DNA of 34,602 nt from Pirellulaceae bacterium (GTDB lineage: Bacteria > Planctomycetota > Planctomycetia > Pirellulales > Pirellulaceae). The position numbers and the translations under genes were made by a program. Of the stretch, positions 1-7,285 are shown piece after piece (the stretch's first letter is position 1; every line of letters begins with the position of its first letter). The DNA lies in assembly GCA_026989685.1 (NCBI GenBank), contig JALSIV010000433.1:1-34602 (forward strand), written 5' to 3'. The notes beneath the pieces were generated by a model. It was not told the DNA's origin. It made no database searches and saw only the letters and a program-made list of their open reading frames with translations.

Positions 1-975
1 CTGCTTCCCCATCAGCCCGTGGCGTCCCACCGCGATGCCGTGATCGGACGTGAAGATGATATAGGTCCGCTCGTACTCGCCGATCGACTTCAGCTTCTCC
101 AGCACGCGTCCGATCTGCCGATCGATGTTCTCGATGCACGCGTATTGTCGTCCCAGCTCGTTGCGAATGGTCGCCTCGTCGCGCCGCCTCATGACCCCTT
201 GCACCTTGACTTCGTCCCGCAAGTTCGGATGCCCGTGATGGAACGGATGCTTGGGAAGATAGTTGACCGGAAGGGGAGGCGACTTCGGGTTCACCGGATC
301 GGCCGGACCGTCGTTCGACGCGCCGTACTTGGCCGCCAGTTCCCCGATGGCATTGCGAGGATCATGGGGGTGCGAAAAGCCGAAGTAGATCAGGAAAGGG
401 CGGCGGTTTTGTTGGCCTGCCCGCGCCGAGAGATACTCCAGTACCCGGTCGGCGTGCCACTGACTTCCCCCTTCGGCACTTCCTTCTCGTTTGGTCGCTT
501 CGTGACGGATTTCAAACAGTGCGTTGGCCTCGCGGTAACTGTTCCCCTTCTTGCAGGTACGGAAGGTCTCGTAACCGGCTCGAGCGAACACGGCCGGCAG
601 TGTCCACTGAGCCGCCTCTTGGCGATAAGCCTTCGACGACTCGATCCCCGGTCCGCGCGCACCCGGTACTCGCCACAGCGTCCGTCCGGTCATGATCATC
701 GTCCGTGACGCCGTACAGACGGCGCCGACCCACGACCCCATATGGTGGGCGTCGTCGATCACCATCCCTTCGCGAGCGAGTCGGTCCAGGGTGGGAGTCT
801 GGCAGACGCGGTTGCCGTAACAACGGAGAGACTCCGGCGCCTGGTCGTCGGTGATGATGAACAAGAAGTTGGGGCGTGGCTCAGCACCATCGACTCGGGC
901 AGCAGCGCCGACGAACACGGCGGCGACGATCAGCCCCCACAAAACGGATTGGCGAATCGACGAAGCGAATCTCAT
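1..975 (-). CDS. Sulfatase, formylglycine-dependent (C-terminus beyond window)
   Basis: Type I sulfatase that would hydrolyse sulfate esters outside the cytoplasm. The frame is open from ATG at 975 to the window edge, giving 325 residues; the C-terminus lies outside. Residues 1-31 form a signal peptide with a hydrophobic core (VLWGLIVAAVFVGAA). The metal-binding start of the fold is seen as NFLFIITDDQ with Asp43 and Asp44. The formylglycine site is Cys87 in CTASR, so the third position is Ala instead of the usual Pro; CxAxR is an accepted variant in the family. The conserved SDHGIAVGRHGLMGKQ region stands at the very edge. It lies 75 nt downstream of the oxidoreductase on the same strand and is probably co-transcribed with it. 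The substrate cannot be read from the sequence. Confidence 0.93.
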   Translation of the reverse strand, partial: MRFASSIRQSVLWGLIVAAVFVGAAARVDGAEPRPNFLFIITDDQAPESLRCYGNRVCQTPTLDRLAREGMVIDDAHHMGSWVGAVCTASRTMIMTGRTLWRVPGARGPGIESSKAYRQEAAQWTLPAVFARAGYETFRTCKKGNSYREANALFEIRHEATKREGSAEGGSQWHADRVLEYLSARAGQQNRRPFLIYFGFSHPHDPRNAIGELAAKYGASNDGPADPVNPKSPPLPVNYLPKHPFHHGHPNLRDEVKVQGVMRRRDEATIRNELGRQYACIENIDRQIGRVLEKLKSIGEYERTYIIFTSDHGIAVGRHGLMGKQ

Positions 976-1050
976 GGTCGGACTTCCCTTCATGTAGTGA
1001 TATCCTGACGGTGATCCCGTCTCTTTCCTGCCGGAGACGGAAACACCGAG

Positions 1051-2193
1051 TCAGTCGTGACGGACAACAGCTCCCGATGCAATCTGACGGACCGAAGCCG
1101 GCTCACCCTGGTCGGCCGACGCCATCGCGGCAAAACAGAGAGCCAGCGACTTGAGGTTGTCGGCGGCCGAGTTGGATGGCTCGCGCCGTTCCTCGATCGC
1201 ACACAGCAATTCCGACATCGTACCGTCGAAGCCATCATCGAACCATCGGGTGGCGAGCTTGGGGCGAGCGATCCCGTCTTCCAGGTACAACGTCACCTTC
1301 TGATGATTCAAATCGCGTCCTTCGCTCACGAGCGTCCCCCGTGTCCCCACGATCACTGTTCGGTCTTGGGGCCCCCAACGCGTGTCGGCTCGGAGCAGCA
1401 GCGACGCCTGCGCTCTGGGGAACCGGATCACGGCCTCGGCCAACAGTGGCGGACGCGTCCTCTGAGTACGACTCTTGGTGACCGCTGCGAAAACCGTTTG
1501 AGGGCGCTGTTCCCGCAAGTAGCAGTGGATCATGTCGAACCAGTGGATCCCGAAATCGTAGAGTGCCAGATGGCGGATGCGATCAAACGGCGTTCCCGCG
1601 CACCAGTTGTGGTCCCAGTGGACCGACAAGTCGACCGCCATCACGTCCCCCAGCACGCCCGCTGCGATGGCCGCTCGCGCATAGCCTACATGCGGTGCCC
1701 AGCGTCCGTTCTGATTGACGGCCAAACAGACGCCTTTTCGCCTGGCTTTGGCCACGAGTCTCCTGCCGACCGCCAAATCTTCGACGAAGGGTTTCTGACT
1801 GAGGACGTGTTTTCCGCGAGCGATCGCCTGTTGCATGAGCGTCACGCGGGGACCCGGATGCGTGGCTATGTCGACCACACCTACATCCGTCCGATCCAAC
1901 AATTCCTCTGCCGATCGGCACACCGTCGCGCCTGGGGCGAATCGTTTGCGGACAGCTTCCGCTTTTTTCAGGTCGAGGTCGGTCAGGGCGATCACCGGGT
2001 AGCCGGCCTTCCGATATGCGCGCAAGTGCGAAGCGATGATTCCGCCACAACCGATGACGCCGATTCCCGGCGGGGCGCGGCGGGGTCGAGGCGGCCGGTA
2101 GGGAAGCTCCGGCGCTGCAATGCGCCGGCGCGATCCCTTCGCCGTGATGGCGTAGTCCTCGTCGCGGATGTGGGGCTTTTGCCGCTTGGCCAT
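1051..2193 (-). CDS. Gfo/Idh/MocA family NAD(P)-dependent oxidoreductase
   Basis: Predicted sugar or inositol-type dehydrogenase. After a basic, Pro-rich N-terminal extension of about 42 residues comes the Rossmann motif GIGVIGCGGIIASHL, followed by an acidic residue after beta-2 (ALTDLD), as in nucleotide-binding Gfo/Idh/MocA enzymes. The usual EKP motif reads QKP (VLSQKPF); the Lys is kept. The C-terminal half carries the beta-sheet domain, with YDFGIHWFDMIHC as a typical substrate-site helix. I chose ATG 2193 (380 aa), not the in-frame ATG at 2223, because the ten extra residues are encoded entirely inside a dispersed repeat. No Tat or Sec signal is evident, so it is probably cytoplasmic. 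Lying between two sulfatases, it may act on a desulfated sugar; that is inference. Confidence 0.9.
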   Translation of the reverse strand: MAKRQKPHIRDEDYAITAKGSRRRIAAPELPYRPPRPRRAPPGIGVIGCGGIIASHLRAYRKAGYPVIALTDLDLKKAEAVRKRFAPGATVCRSAEELLDRTDVGVVDIATHPGPRVTLMQQAIARGKHVLSQKPFVEDLAVGRRLVAKARRKGVCLAVNQNGRWAPHVGYARAAIAAGVLGDVMAVDLSVHWDHNWCAGTPFDRIRHLALYDFGIHWFDMIHCYLREQRPQTVFAAVTKSRTQRTRPPLLAEAVIRFPRAQASLLLRADTRWGPQDRTVIVGTRGTLVSEGRDLNHQKVTLYLEDGIARPKLATRWFDDGFDGTMSELLCAIEERREPSNSAADNLKSLALCFAAMASADQGEPASVRQIASGAVVRHD

Positions 2194-2194
2194 A

Positions 2195-2273
2195 GGGGTT
2201 TTTCCGAAAACTCCATGCCGCAAGGAACATGTCCAAGCCGAGGCAACGGCGTGACAGGTTTGGTTACAGGCTC
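2195..2273 (+). repeat. 78-bp palindromic interspersed repeat, copy C (diverged)
   Basis: Same family as the copies at 7091, 7172, 20286 and 32599. The core CTCCATGCCGCAAG and the right end GTTACAGGCTC match closely, while the left end is degraded. The repeat begins within two bases of the ATG (2193) of the minus-strand oxidoreductase, so it holds that gene's ribosome-binding region and 5' leader. Confidence 0.75.
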
Positions 2274-2294
2274 GAAAACGCTCGCAGCCGGCGA

Positions 2295-3848
2295 CTATTC
2301 GTCCCGATAAAAACTCTTGGGGAAGTCGGCGCCGTGGCTTCCCGACTCGAGTCGATAATGGCTTCCGAGCCCTCGCTTGGCCGTAAACGGTACTCGATTG
2401 GCGTTCGCCTGTTCGAGTCGCTCATTGAGTTCCCGCCGGAACTGCCTGACTAGCTTCTGGTAGGCGGGATCTTCCAGCAGGTTGTGCTGTTCGTGAGGGT
2501 CCTTTTCCAGATCATAGAACTCGTCGAGATCCCAGATTCCGTGATACTGGATGAACTTGTATCGCTCGCTGCGAAGAGCGAACGTCGTCGGAGTGTGCGG
2601 AAAATTCCACTCCCAGTAGTACTCGTACAGCAGCGTCTTTCTCCATTGGCTCGGGTCCAACTTGCCCGCTGCCAACTGGAGAAAACTCCGGCCGTCCATC
2701 TGCTCGGGCGTCTCGATACCGGCCGCCTCCAACACCGTGGGACCGATGTCGATGTTGGCGACGACTTGCTTGCAGACCGTGCCGGCGGAAAACAACGAGG
2801 GGCAATGAGCGATAAAGGGAACTCGCATCGATGCTTCATAGGCCGTCCGTTTATCGATCAGACCGTGCTCGCCCCACTGGAATCCGTTGTCTCCCATGTA
2901 GATCACCAGTGTATCGTCGTACCATCCACGCTCCTTCAGGTAATCCATTACGCGACCGACGCTTTCGTCGACCGCCAGCAGGGCCTCGCAATAGAGGCGG
3001 TAATGCTCGCGGATGTCCATCTTCTGATGGTACGCGAATTCGACGCCGTGCCAACTGTTGCGCTGGTCGAGGAGCCAACGGGGTTTGTTGTTGCGGTTCT
3101 CCGGCGTGTCGGCCATTGTCGGCGGCACCGGCATCTGCTTGCCCTTGTATCGTCCTTCATGCCTTTTGGCCGGATAGAACATTCCATGCACGGCCTTGTG
3201 GGAAAGATAGAGGAAGAACGGTTTCTCCCCGTCTCGCTGCTTCAACCAGTCGATCGCATAGTCGGTAAGCTCGTCGGTGATGTAGCCCTTCTGCGGAACG
3301 TGTTTGCCGTCGACGTTGAGCACCCAAGGGCGGCGGCGGTTGGAAGGATAGTAACGACCTTGCCCGCGGAAGCTGACCCAATGATCGAATCCGGGGCGGG
3401 GTGCATCCGATCCGCCGCCCATGTGCCATTTCCCCACGAACGCCGTCTCATAGCCGGCCTGTTGCAGATATTGCGGAAAGAAGATCGTTCCGGGCCGCAC
3501 CATCCGGTTGTTGTCGACCACGCCGTGATGGTGCATGTATTGGCCGGTGAGCACTGACGCGCGGCTGGGAGAACAGAGGGATGTCGTTACGAAGCCGTTG
3601 GCGAAGTGGACTCCGTTTCGAGCCAGTTGGTCGAGTCGCGGCGTCTCCACGAACGGATGTCCCATGTAGCTCATGGCATCATACCGGTGGTCGTCGACCA
3701 AAATGAAAATCACGTTCCGTGGCTTGGCCCCGGCGATTCTCTTCATCGGCAAGGCGTCTTCGGCCGAAAGAGGGGGGGACGTCAGTGCCAACAGCGCCAG
3801 TGGCAGAACCAACCGACGAAGTCGTGAACGTAACGGCGACCAACACAT
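2295..3848 (-). CDS. Sulfatase, formylglycine-dependent, secreted
   Basis: Full-length type I sulfatase (517 aa). Start ATG 3848 is preferred over 3875 because GGAGG lies 8 nt upstream and a clean signal peptide follows (MCWSPLRSRLRR then VLPLALLALTSPPLSAE, about residues 1-30). The metal-binding motif is NVIFILVDDHR (Asp52, Asp53). The formylglycine site is Cys92 in CSPSR, followed by the usual ASVLTGQ. YMGDNGFQWGEHGL is the second metal-binding segment and TAYEASMRVPFI a standard downstream motif. The C-terminal part (YYWEWNFPHTPTTFALRSERYKFI) resembles sulfatases acting on glycans; the exact substrate is unknown. It is transcribed in the same direction as the oxidoreductase, with repeat copy C between them. 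A maturation enzyme for formylglycine is not in the window. Confidence 0.95.
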   Translation of the reverse strand: MCWSPLRSRLRRLVLPLALLALTSPPLSAEDALPMKRIAGAKPRNVIFILVDDHRYDAMSYMGHPFVETPRLDQLARNGVHFANGFVTTSLCSPSRASVLTGQYMHHHGVVDNNRMVRPGTIFFPQYLQQAGYETAFVGKWHMGGGSDAPRPGFDHWVSFRGQGRYYPSNRRRPWVLNVDGKHVPQKGYITDELTDYAIDWLKQRDGEKPFFLYLSHKAVHGMFYPAKRHEGRYKGKQMPVPPTMADTPENRNNKPRWLLDQRNSWHGVEFAYHQKMDIREHYRLYCEALLAVDESVGRVMDYLKERGWYDDTLVIYMGDNGFQWGEHGLIDKRTAYEASMRVPFIAHCPSLFSAGTVCKQVVANIDIGPTVLEAAGIETPEQMDGRSFLQLAAGKLDPSQWRKTLLYEYYWEWNFPHTPTTFALRSERYKFIQYHGIWDLDEFYDLEKDPHEQHNLLEDPAYQKLVRQFRRELNERLEQANANRVPFTAKRGLGSHYRLESGSHGADFPKSFYRDE

Positions 3849-3907
3849 GGTGAGATCCTCCGTGGCTACGAACATCGTTCAGAAAACACGCGCCCGTCGA
3901 CGCGGCC

Positions 3908-3931
3908 GCGGCTCGCGGCGCCTCGAGCCGC
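3908..3931. other. GC-rich perfect hairpin upstream of the sulfatase start
   Basis: GCGGCTCG at 3908-3915 and CGAGCCGC at 3924-3931 form an 8-bp perfect stem with an 8-nt loop. It lies 60-84 nt upstream of the sulfatase ATG on the minus strand, in the 277-nt gap between the M28 peptidase and the sulfatase. It could be a leader structure or a terminator core. No T-run follows on either strand. Confidence 0.35.
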
Positions 3932-4081
3932 ACAACCAGCCTCATCATGAGAACTGCAACGCGTGCTGTCAAGAAAGCAGACACTCGGGGACGAGATTTC
4001 CCTTCCCCTTCCTCTGCGAGCTCACCGCCTCCGCGTGAGCTTTACGATCACTTCAATTCCCTGAGCCGGACGTTCCGAGAC

Positions 4082-4105
4082 CGGTGACCAGACCACCGGT
4101 CACCG
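4082..4105 (-). terminator. Possible terminator hairpin after the M28 peptidase gene
   Basis: CGGTGACC at 4082-4089 and GGTCACCG at 4098-4105 form a perfect 8-bp stem with an 8-nt loop. It starts 20 nt beyond the stop codon of the minus-strand peptidase gene. No T-tract follows, so factor-independent termination is doubtful, though the position suits a 3'-end structure. Confidence 0.4.
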
Positions 4106-4125
4106 AAGCACCTCGTCAACTCGCG

Positions 4126-5718
4126 TCAATCCGCGTCTTGCAAGCCGGCATTGGCACGAACGGCCACGATATCTTGCAGACGGCCGTTTCGTTCTACCTG
4201 GCAATGCCAGGTTCCATGTGCGTCCGGCAACAGGACTCGCTCATCGTCATCGGTGGTGAACCGCCGGCCGTTGATCGCATAGAGGCGATCACCCACGGCG
4301 ATTCCCGCTCGAGCCGCCGGGGAAGCCGGATCGACGAAAGCGACGAGTCGGATTCCCGGATTGGCCGGTTCGCCCTGCAGGATGACGCCCAGCAGGCGAG
4401 GCGGCCCTGCCAACTTCAGCGACAATTCGGTCGGCGACTCGGCGCCGTCCCGCACTACCACCAGCTTCGTCTCGGGTGGTGACTCGTCGACCAACCGCCG
4501 AAACGCCGCCTCGCCGCGGATGTCGGTCTCTCCCATGCGAATCAGCCGATCCCCGACGCGGACTCCCGCTCGAGCCGCCGGCGAATCGGGAACGACGCGT
4601 GACACGACGAGTGGATGCTCGGAAGATGCATCGACGCGCCACCAAACCCCCAGACGCAAGCGCCGGACCGGTGCCGAGGCCAGCCATTGCTGCGGAGTCG
4701 TTTCGTTTTCCCACTGGGATTCTTCGCGGAAACGAGGTGGTTCCTCTCGATTCGCAATCGCCAGGATGGCTCGCAGTGCATACCGGCTCACTCGCTCGAT
4801 CCCCTCGTGATTGAGCGTCTCCACGTCATCGCTGGGACGGTGGTAATCTCCGTGCAGGCCCGTGTGGAACATGACCACCGGAACGTGATGCGAAAAGAAC
4901 ACGTGGTGGTCGCTGTCCGCTTTCATTTTCCATTTCAGAGATAGTGACAACGATGTGTCTTCCGTCGCCTCCATCAAAATGCGGCGAAGATCGGTCCCGG
5001 TGTGGGCTCCGTACACCTCCAACGTGTCGTTCCTCAGTCGTCCGACCATATCGAAGTTGACGGCAAACACGATTCGATCGCGCTCGAGGGTCGGATCGTT
5101 CATCCAGTGCTTCGACCCCAGCAACCCCTTCTCTTCGCCGTCCCAGAAGGCGAACAGGATCGAGCGGGCGGGCGGTTCGGGAAGTCGGGTCAACGCTTCG
5201 GCGATTTCGAGAACGGCGGCCGTTCCGCTGGCGTTGTCATCGGCACCGTTGTGGATATAGCCGATGGGGCCGTAGCTGTTGCGTCGAGTCCCGTAGCCGA
5301 CGTGATCGTAATGAGCGCCGATGACGATCACCTGGCGGCTCAACTCCGGATCGCTGCCTGGCAGAATGGCCAGCAGGTTCCGGTAGCCGGCACCGAACGA
5401 CTGGTAGTAGGTGCCGTCGTCACCGGCGGGTGTCAGTTTCAGTCTGGCCAAGCGCTGCAACAGATAACCGCCGGCCGCGTAGCCGCCTCGAGTTCCCGCC
5501 TCGCGGCCCTCCATCGTGTCGTCGGCCAGCACCGACGTGATTTCGCTCAGATCCTCCACCGTGATCGACTGGATGGCTCGCTCCAGGGCCGCATTCTCGC
5601 CGGCAAACGAGAAGGCCGACCATACCGGCATGCAAACGGCAACACAAAGAACAAGCCGGTTGTAGGGACAATAGCGACTCACGATGGTGGGACTCCCGGA
5701 TGAGACATCAGCGAACAA
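4126..5718 (-). CDS. Secreted M28 family metallopeptidase with two C-terminal PDZ domains
   Basis: Di-zinc aminopeptidase of the M28 family (530 aa). A signal peptide or anchor spans about residues 21-40. The M28 catalytic set is complete: His136 in GAHYDHVG, Asp160 in GADDNASGTAAVLE, Glu195 (general base) and Glu196 in WDGEEKGLLGS, Asp223 in NFDMVGR, and His293 in DYHRPSDDVETL. Residues about 350-425 and 435-505 are two PDZ-like modules; each has the signature SPAARAGV/I-x-VGDRL. M28 followed by PDZ is a recurring architecture, and here the PDZ is doubled. It is predicted to act in the periplasm or at the cell surface. It lies 77 nt downstream of the M42 peptidase stop on the same strand, so the two may form a peptide-degrading pair. 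Confidence 0.92.
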   Translation of the reverse strand: MFADVSSGSPTIVSRYCPYNRLVLCVAVCMPVWSAFSFAGENAALERAIQSITVEDLSEITSVLADDTMEGREAGTRGGYAAGGYLLQRLARLKLTPAGDDGTYYQSFGAGYRNLLAILPGSDPELSRQVIVIGAHYDHVGYGTRRNSYGPIGYIHNGADDNASGTAAVLEIAEALTRLPEPPARSILFAFWDGEEKGLLGSKHWMNDPTLERDRIVFAVNFDMVGRLRNDTLEVYGAHTGTDLRRILMEATEDTSLSLSLKWKMKADSDHHVFFSHHVPVVMFHTGLHGDYHRPSDDVETLNHEGIERVSRYALRAILAIANREEPPRFREESQWENETTPQQWLASAPVRRLRLGVWWRVDASSEHPLVVSRVVPDSPAARAGVRVGDRLIRMGETDIRGEAAFRRLVDESPPETKLVVVRDGAESPTELSLKLAGPPRLLGVILQGEPANPGIRLVAFVDPASPAARAGIAVGDRLYAINGRRFTTDDDERVLLPDAHGTWHCQVERNGRLQDIVAVRANAGLQDAD

Positions 5719-5795
5719 GAAGGCACGTCAGTCAATCGACGGCTTTCTCGGTCTCGGCGACGGGCAGGCACCGGTGCGACCGGGAGAATTATAGC

Positions 5796-6872
5796 TTACG
5801 AACCGTCGGGCCGGGGCGAGCCGGGGATGAAGGACGAATCCGGGCTGAGGTCGAGTGCGAATTTGGCCAGCAGTTCGGCGGCCGCGTCCAGATCATCCAG
5901 CGAAACCATCTCCACGGCGCTGTGCATGTAGCGGTTGGGAATGGCCAGCAACCCCGTGGCTACGCCTCCTCGCGAGATCTGAATACTGTTGCTGTCGTTG
6001 GGGCAAGCGCGACCGATCGCCGCCAGTTGGTAAGGTATGCGGTTTTCGTCGGCCAAGGCGATCAGGCGCTCCACAACGCCTGGGTTGAGATTGGGGCCGC
6101 GAAAGATGACCGGCCCACCACCCAGCTTGATGTCACCTCGCTGCCGCTGGTCGATCGTCGGGCAATCGGTGGCGTGGGTGACGTCGACGGCGACACCGAC
6201 CTGTGGAGCCACACCGTACGTGCTGGTGATGGCACCGCGCAGTCCAACTTCCTCCTGGACGGTTGACACGGCAAACAGGCTGGCCTTCAAATGAGCCGGA
6301 TCGGCTCGGCGGAACGCTTCCAACACGACCCACAATCCCGACTTGTCGTCCATCCCCGGTGCGTTGGCCAGGTGATTGTCGAGCCAGCGCACGCCCAGCT
6401 CCAACGTGACCGGATCCCCCACCCGCACCTTCGCCAGCGCCTGCTCCTTGTCGGACGCTCCGATGTCCAACCACAATTCCTCGAGCTTCACGACTTGCCG
6501 GCGTTCCGAGTCGGTCAGCAAGTGAATGGGTTTGCGGGCGATCACGGCGGGAACCGCCCCCTGTTGTCCCCACACCGTCATCCGCTGTCCGATCAGTTGT
6601 TGAGGATCCCACCCGCCGATCGTCTGTGCGTAGAGATATCCTTTGTCGTCGATGTGGGAAATCACCATTCCGATCTGATCGCTGTGAGCGGCCAGCATCA
6701 GCCGCGGCGTATGGTCGGGATTGCGACCGGCGATCACGTTCCCGTGAACATCCGTATCGAGTGTGTCGGCCAACGGCTCAAGAAAAGACCTCACGATGTC
6801 CTGTACCGGCACTTCGTAGCCGGAAGGGGAGGGAGCCATCAGCAGATCTTGAAGCAACTGTTGGTTCGGCAT
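5796..6872 (-). CDS. M42 family metallopeptidase (glutamyl aminopeptidase / FrvX type)
   Basis: Cytosolic di-metal aminopeptidase of the tetrahedral M42 family. ATG 6872 (MPNQQLLQDLLMAPSPSGYE) is chosen over the upstream in-frame start at 6995, because family members begin just before the LxxLxxxPSPSGxE motif and the resulting 358 aa is the usual length. Metal and catalytic residues are visible: His63 in AAHSDQIG, Asp175 in APGMDDKSG, Glu207 and Glu208 in STVQEEVGLRG, Asp230 in VAVDVTH, and the late His in IPNRYMHSAVEM. There is no signal peptide. It is divergent from hom, with two palindromic repeats in the 413-nt region between them. It probably completes breakdown of peptides taken up from outside (inference). 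Confidence 0.93.
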   Translation of the reverse strand: MPNQQLLQDLLMAPSPSGYEVPVQDIVRSFLEPLADTLDTDVHGNVIAGRNPDHTPRLMLAAHSDQIGMVISHIDDKGYLYAQTIGGWDPQQLIGQRMTVWGQQGAVPAVIARKPIHLLTDSERRQVVKLEELWLDIGASDKEQALAKVRVGDPVTLELGVRWLDNHLANAPGMDDKSGLWVVLEAFRRADPAHLKASLFAVSTVQEEVGLRGAITSTYGVAPQVGVAVDVTHATDCPTIDQRQRGDIKLGGGPVIFRGPNLNPGVVERLIALADENRIPYQLAAIGRACPNDSNSIQISRGGVATGLLAIPNRYMHSAVEMVSLDDLDAAAELLAKFALDLSPDSSFIPGSPRPDGS

Positions 6873-7090
6873 GACTCGATTGCGTGAAAGAAGGAAGGTC
6901 GGGCATGCGCCGCAGCCCTCGCGCGGGGACACGGCAAGAAGATGAAAATATCCGGACTTGGCGGAGGGTGCAGTTTGACGTTTGCCCCGAACCATGTGAA
7001 GGGGGCCCTTGTTCGCCCCGGTGTGGCTGCGTCACACTGGTTGGCTGGACACAGCGGGGAGGCGATGCCGACCGGCTGGCGGAAACCAAC

Positions 7091-7167
7091 AGGCTGTAAC
7101 AGGACTCCGTGTCGCAAACAACCTGCCCGCGTTCGGGGGGCCGTTCGGCAGGTTGAGTTGCAGGCAC
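7091..7167 (+). repeat. 78-bp palindromic interspersed repeat, copy B (77 bp)
   Basis: Left end AGGCTGTAACAGGACTCC and right end GAGTTGCAGGCAC match the family but are more diverged than copy A, which follows in direct orientation after 4 nt. Both copies lie in the 413-nt divergent intergenic region between the M42 peptidase and hom. I see no other clear feature in 6873-7090. Confidence 0.75.
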
Positions 7168-7171
7168 GTAA

Positions 7172-7249
7172 GAGGCTGTCACAAAACTCCATGCCGCAAG
7201 CAACATGCCCGAGGTCGGGCAGCGGTTCGGCGGGTCTTGTTACAGGCAC
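7172..7249 (+). repeat. 78-bp palindromic interspersed repeat, copy A (best preserved)
   Basis: Imperfect terminal inverted repeats: the left end GAGGCTGTCACAAAACTC corresponds to the reverse complement of the right end, GTGCCTGTAACAAGACCC. In the middle TGCCCGA and TCGGGCA (7206-7221) form a perfect 7-bp hairpin. It ends 36 nt before the hom start codon, so it would be in the hom leader if transcription begins upstream. Confidence 0.85.
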
Positions 7250-7285
7250 GACAGTACTTCCAGCGCAACAACCGGTTGAGACTGC

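Noticed and set aside
1057-2310. Long plus-strand open frame (417 codons) opposite the oxidoreductase gene
   Set aside because: It mirrors the minus-strand coding frame, has no family motifs and is a by-product of GC-rich codon bias. The same applies to the frames at 7724-9298 (minus) and 32536-34158 (plus).
7091-7249. CRISPR array at the tandem repeats
   Set aside because: Only two units of 77-78 bp with a 4-nt gap, strongly palindromic across their full length and dispersed elsewhere; there are no spacers and no cas genes.
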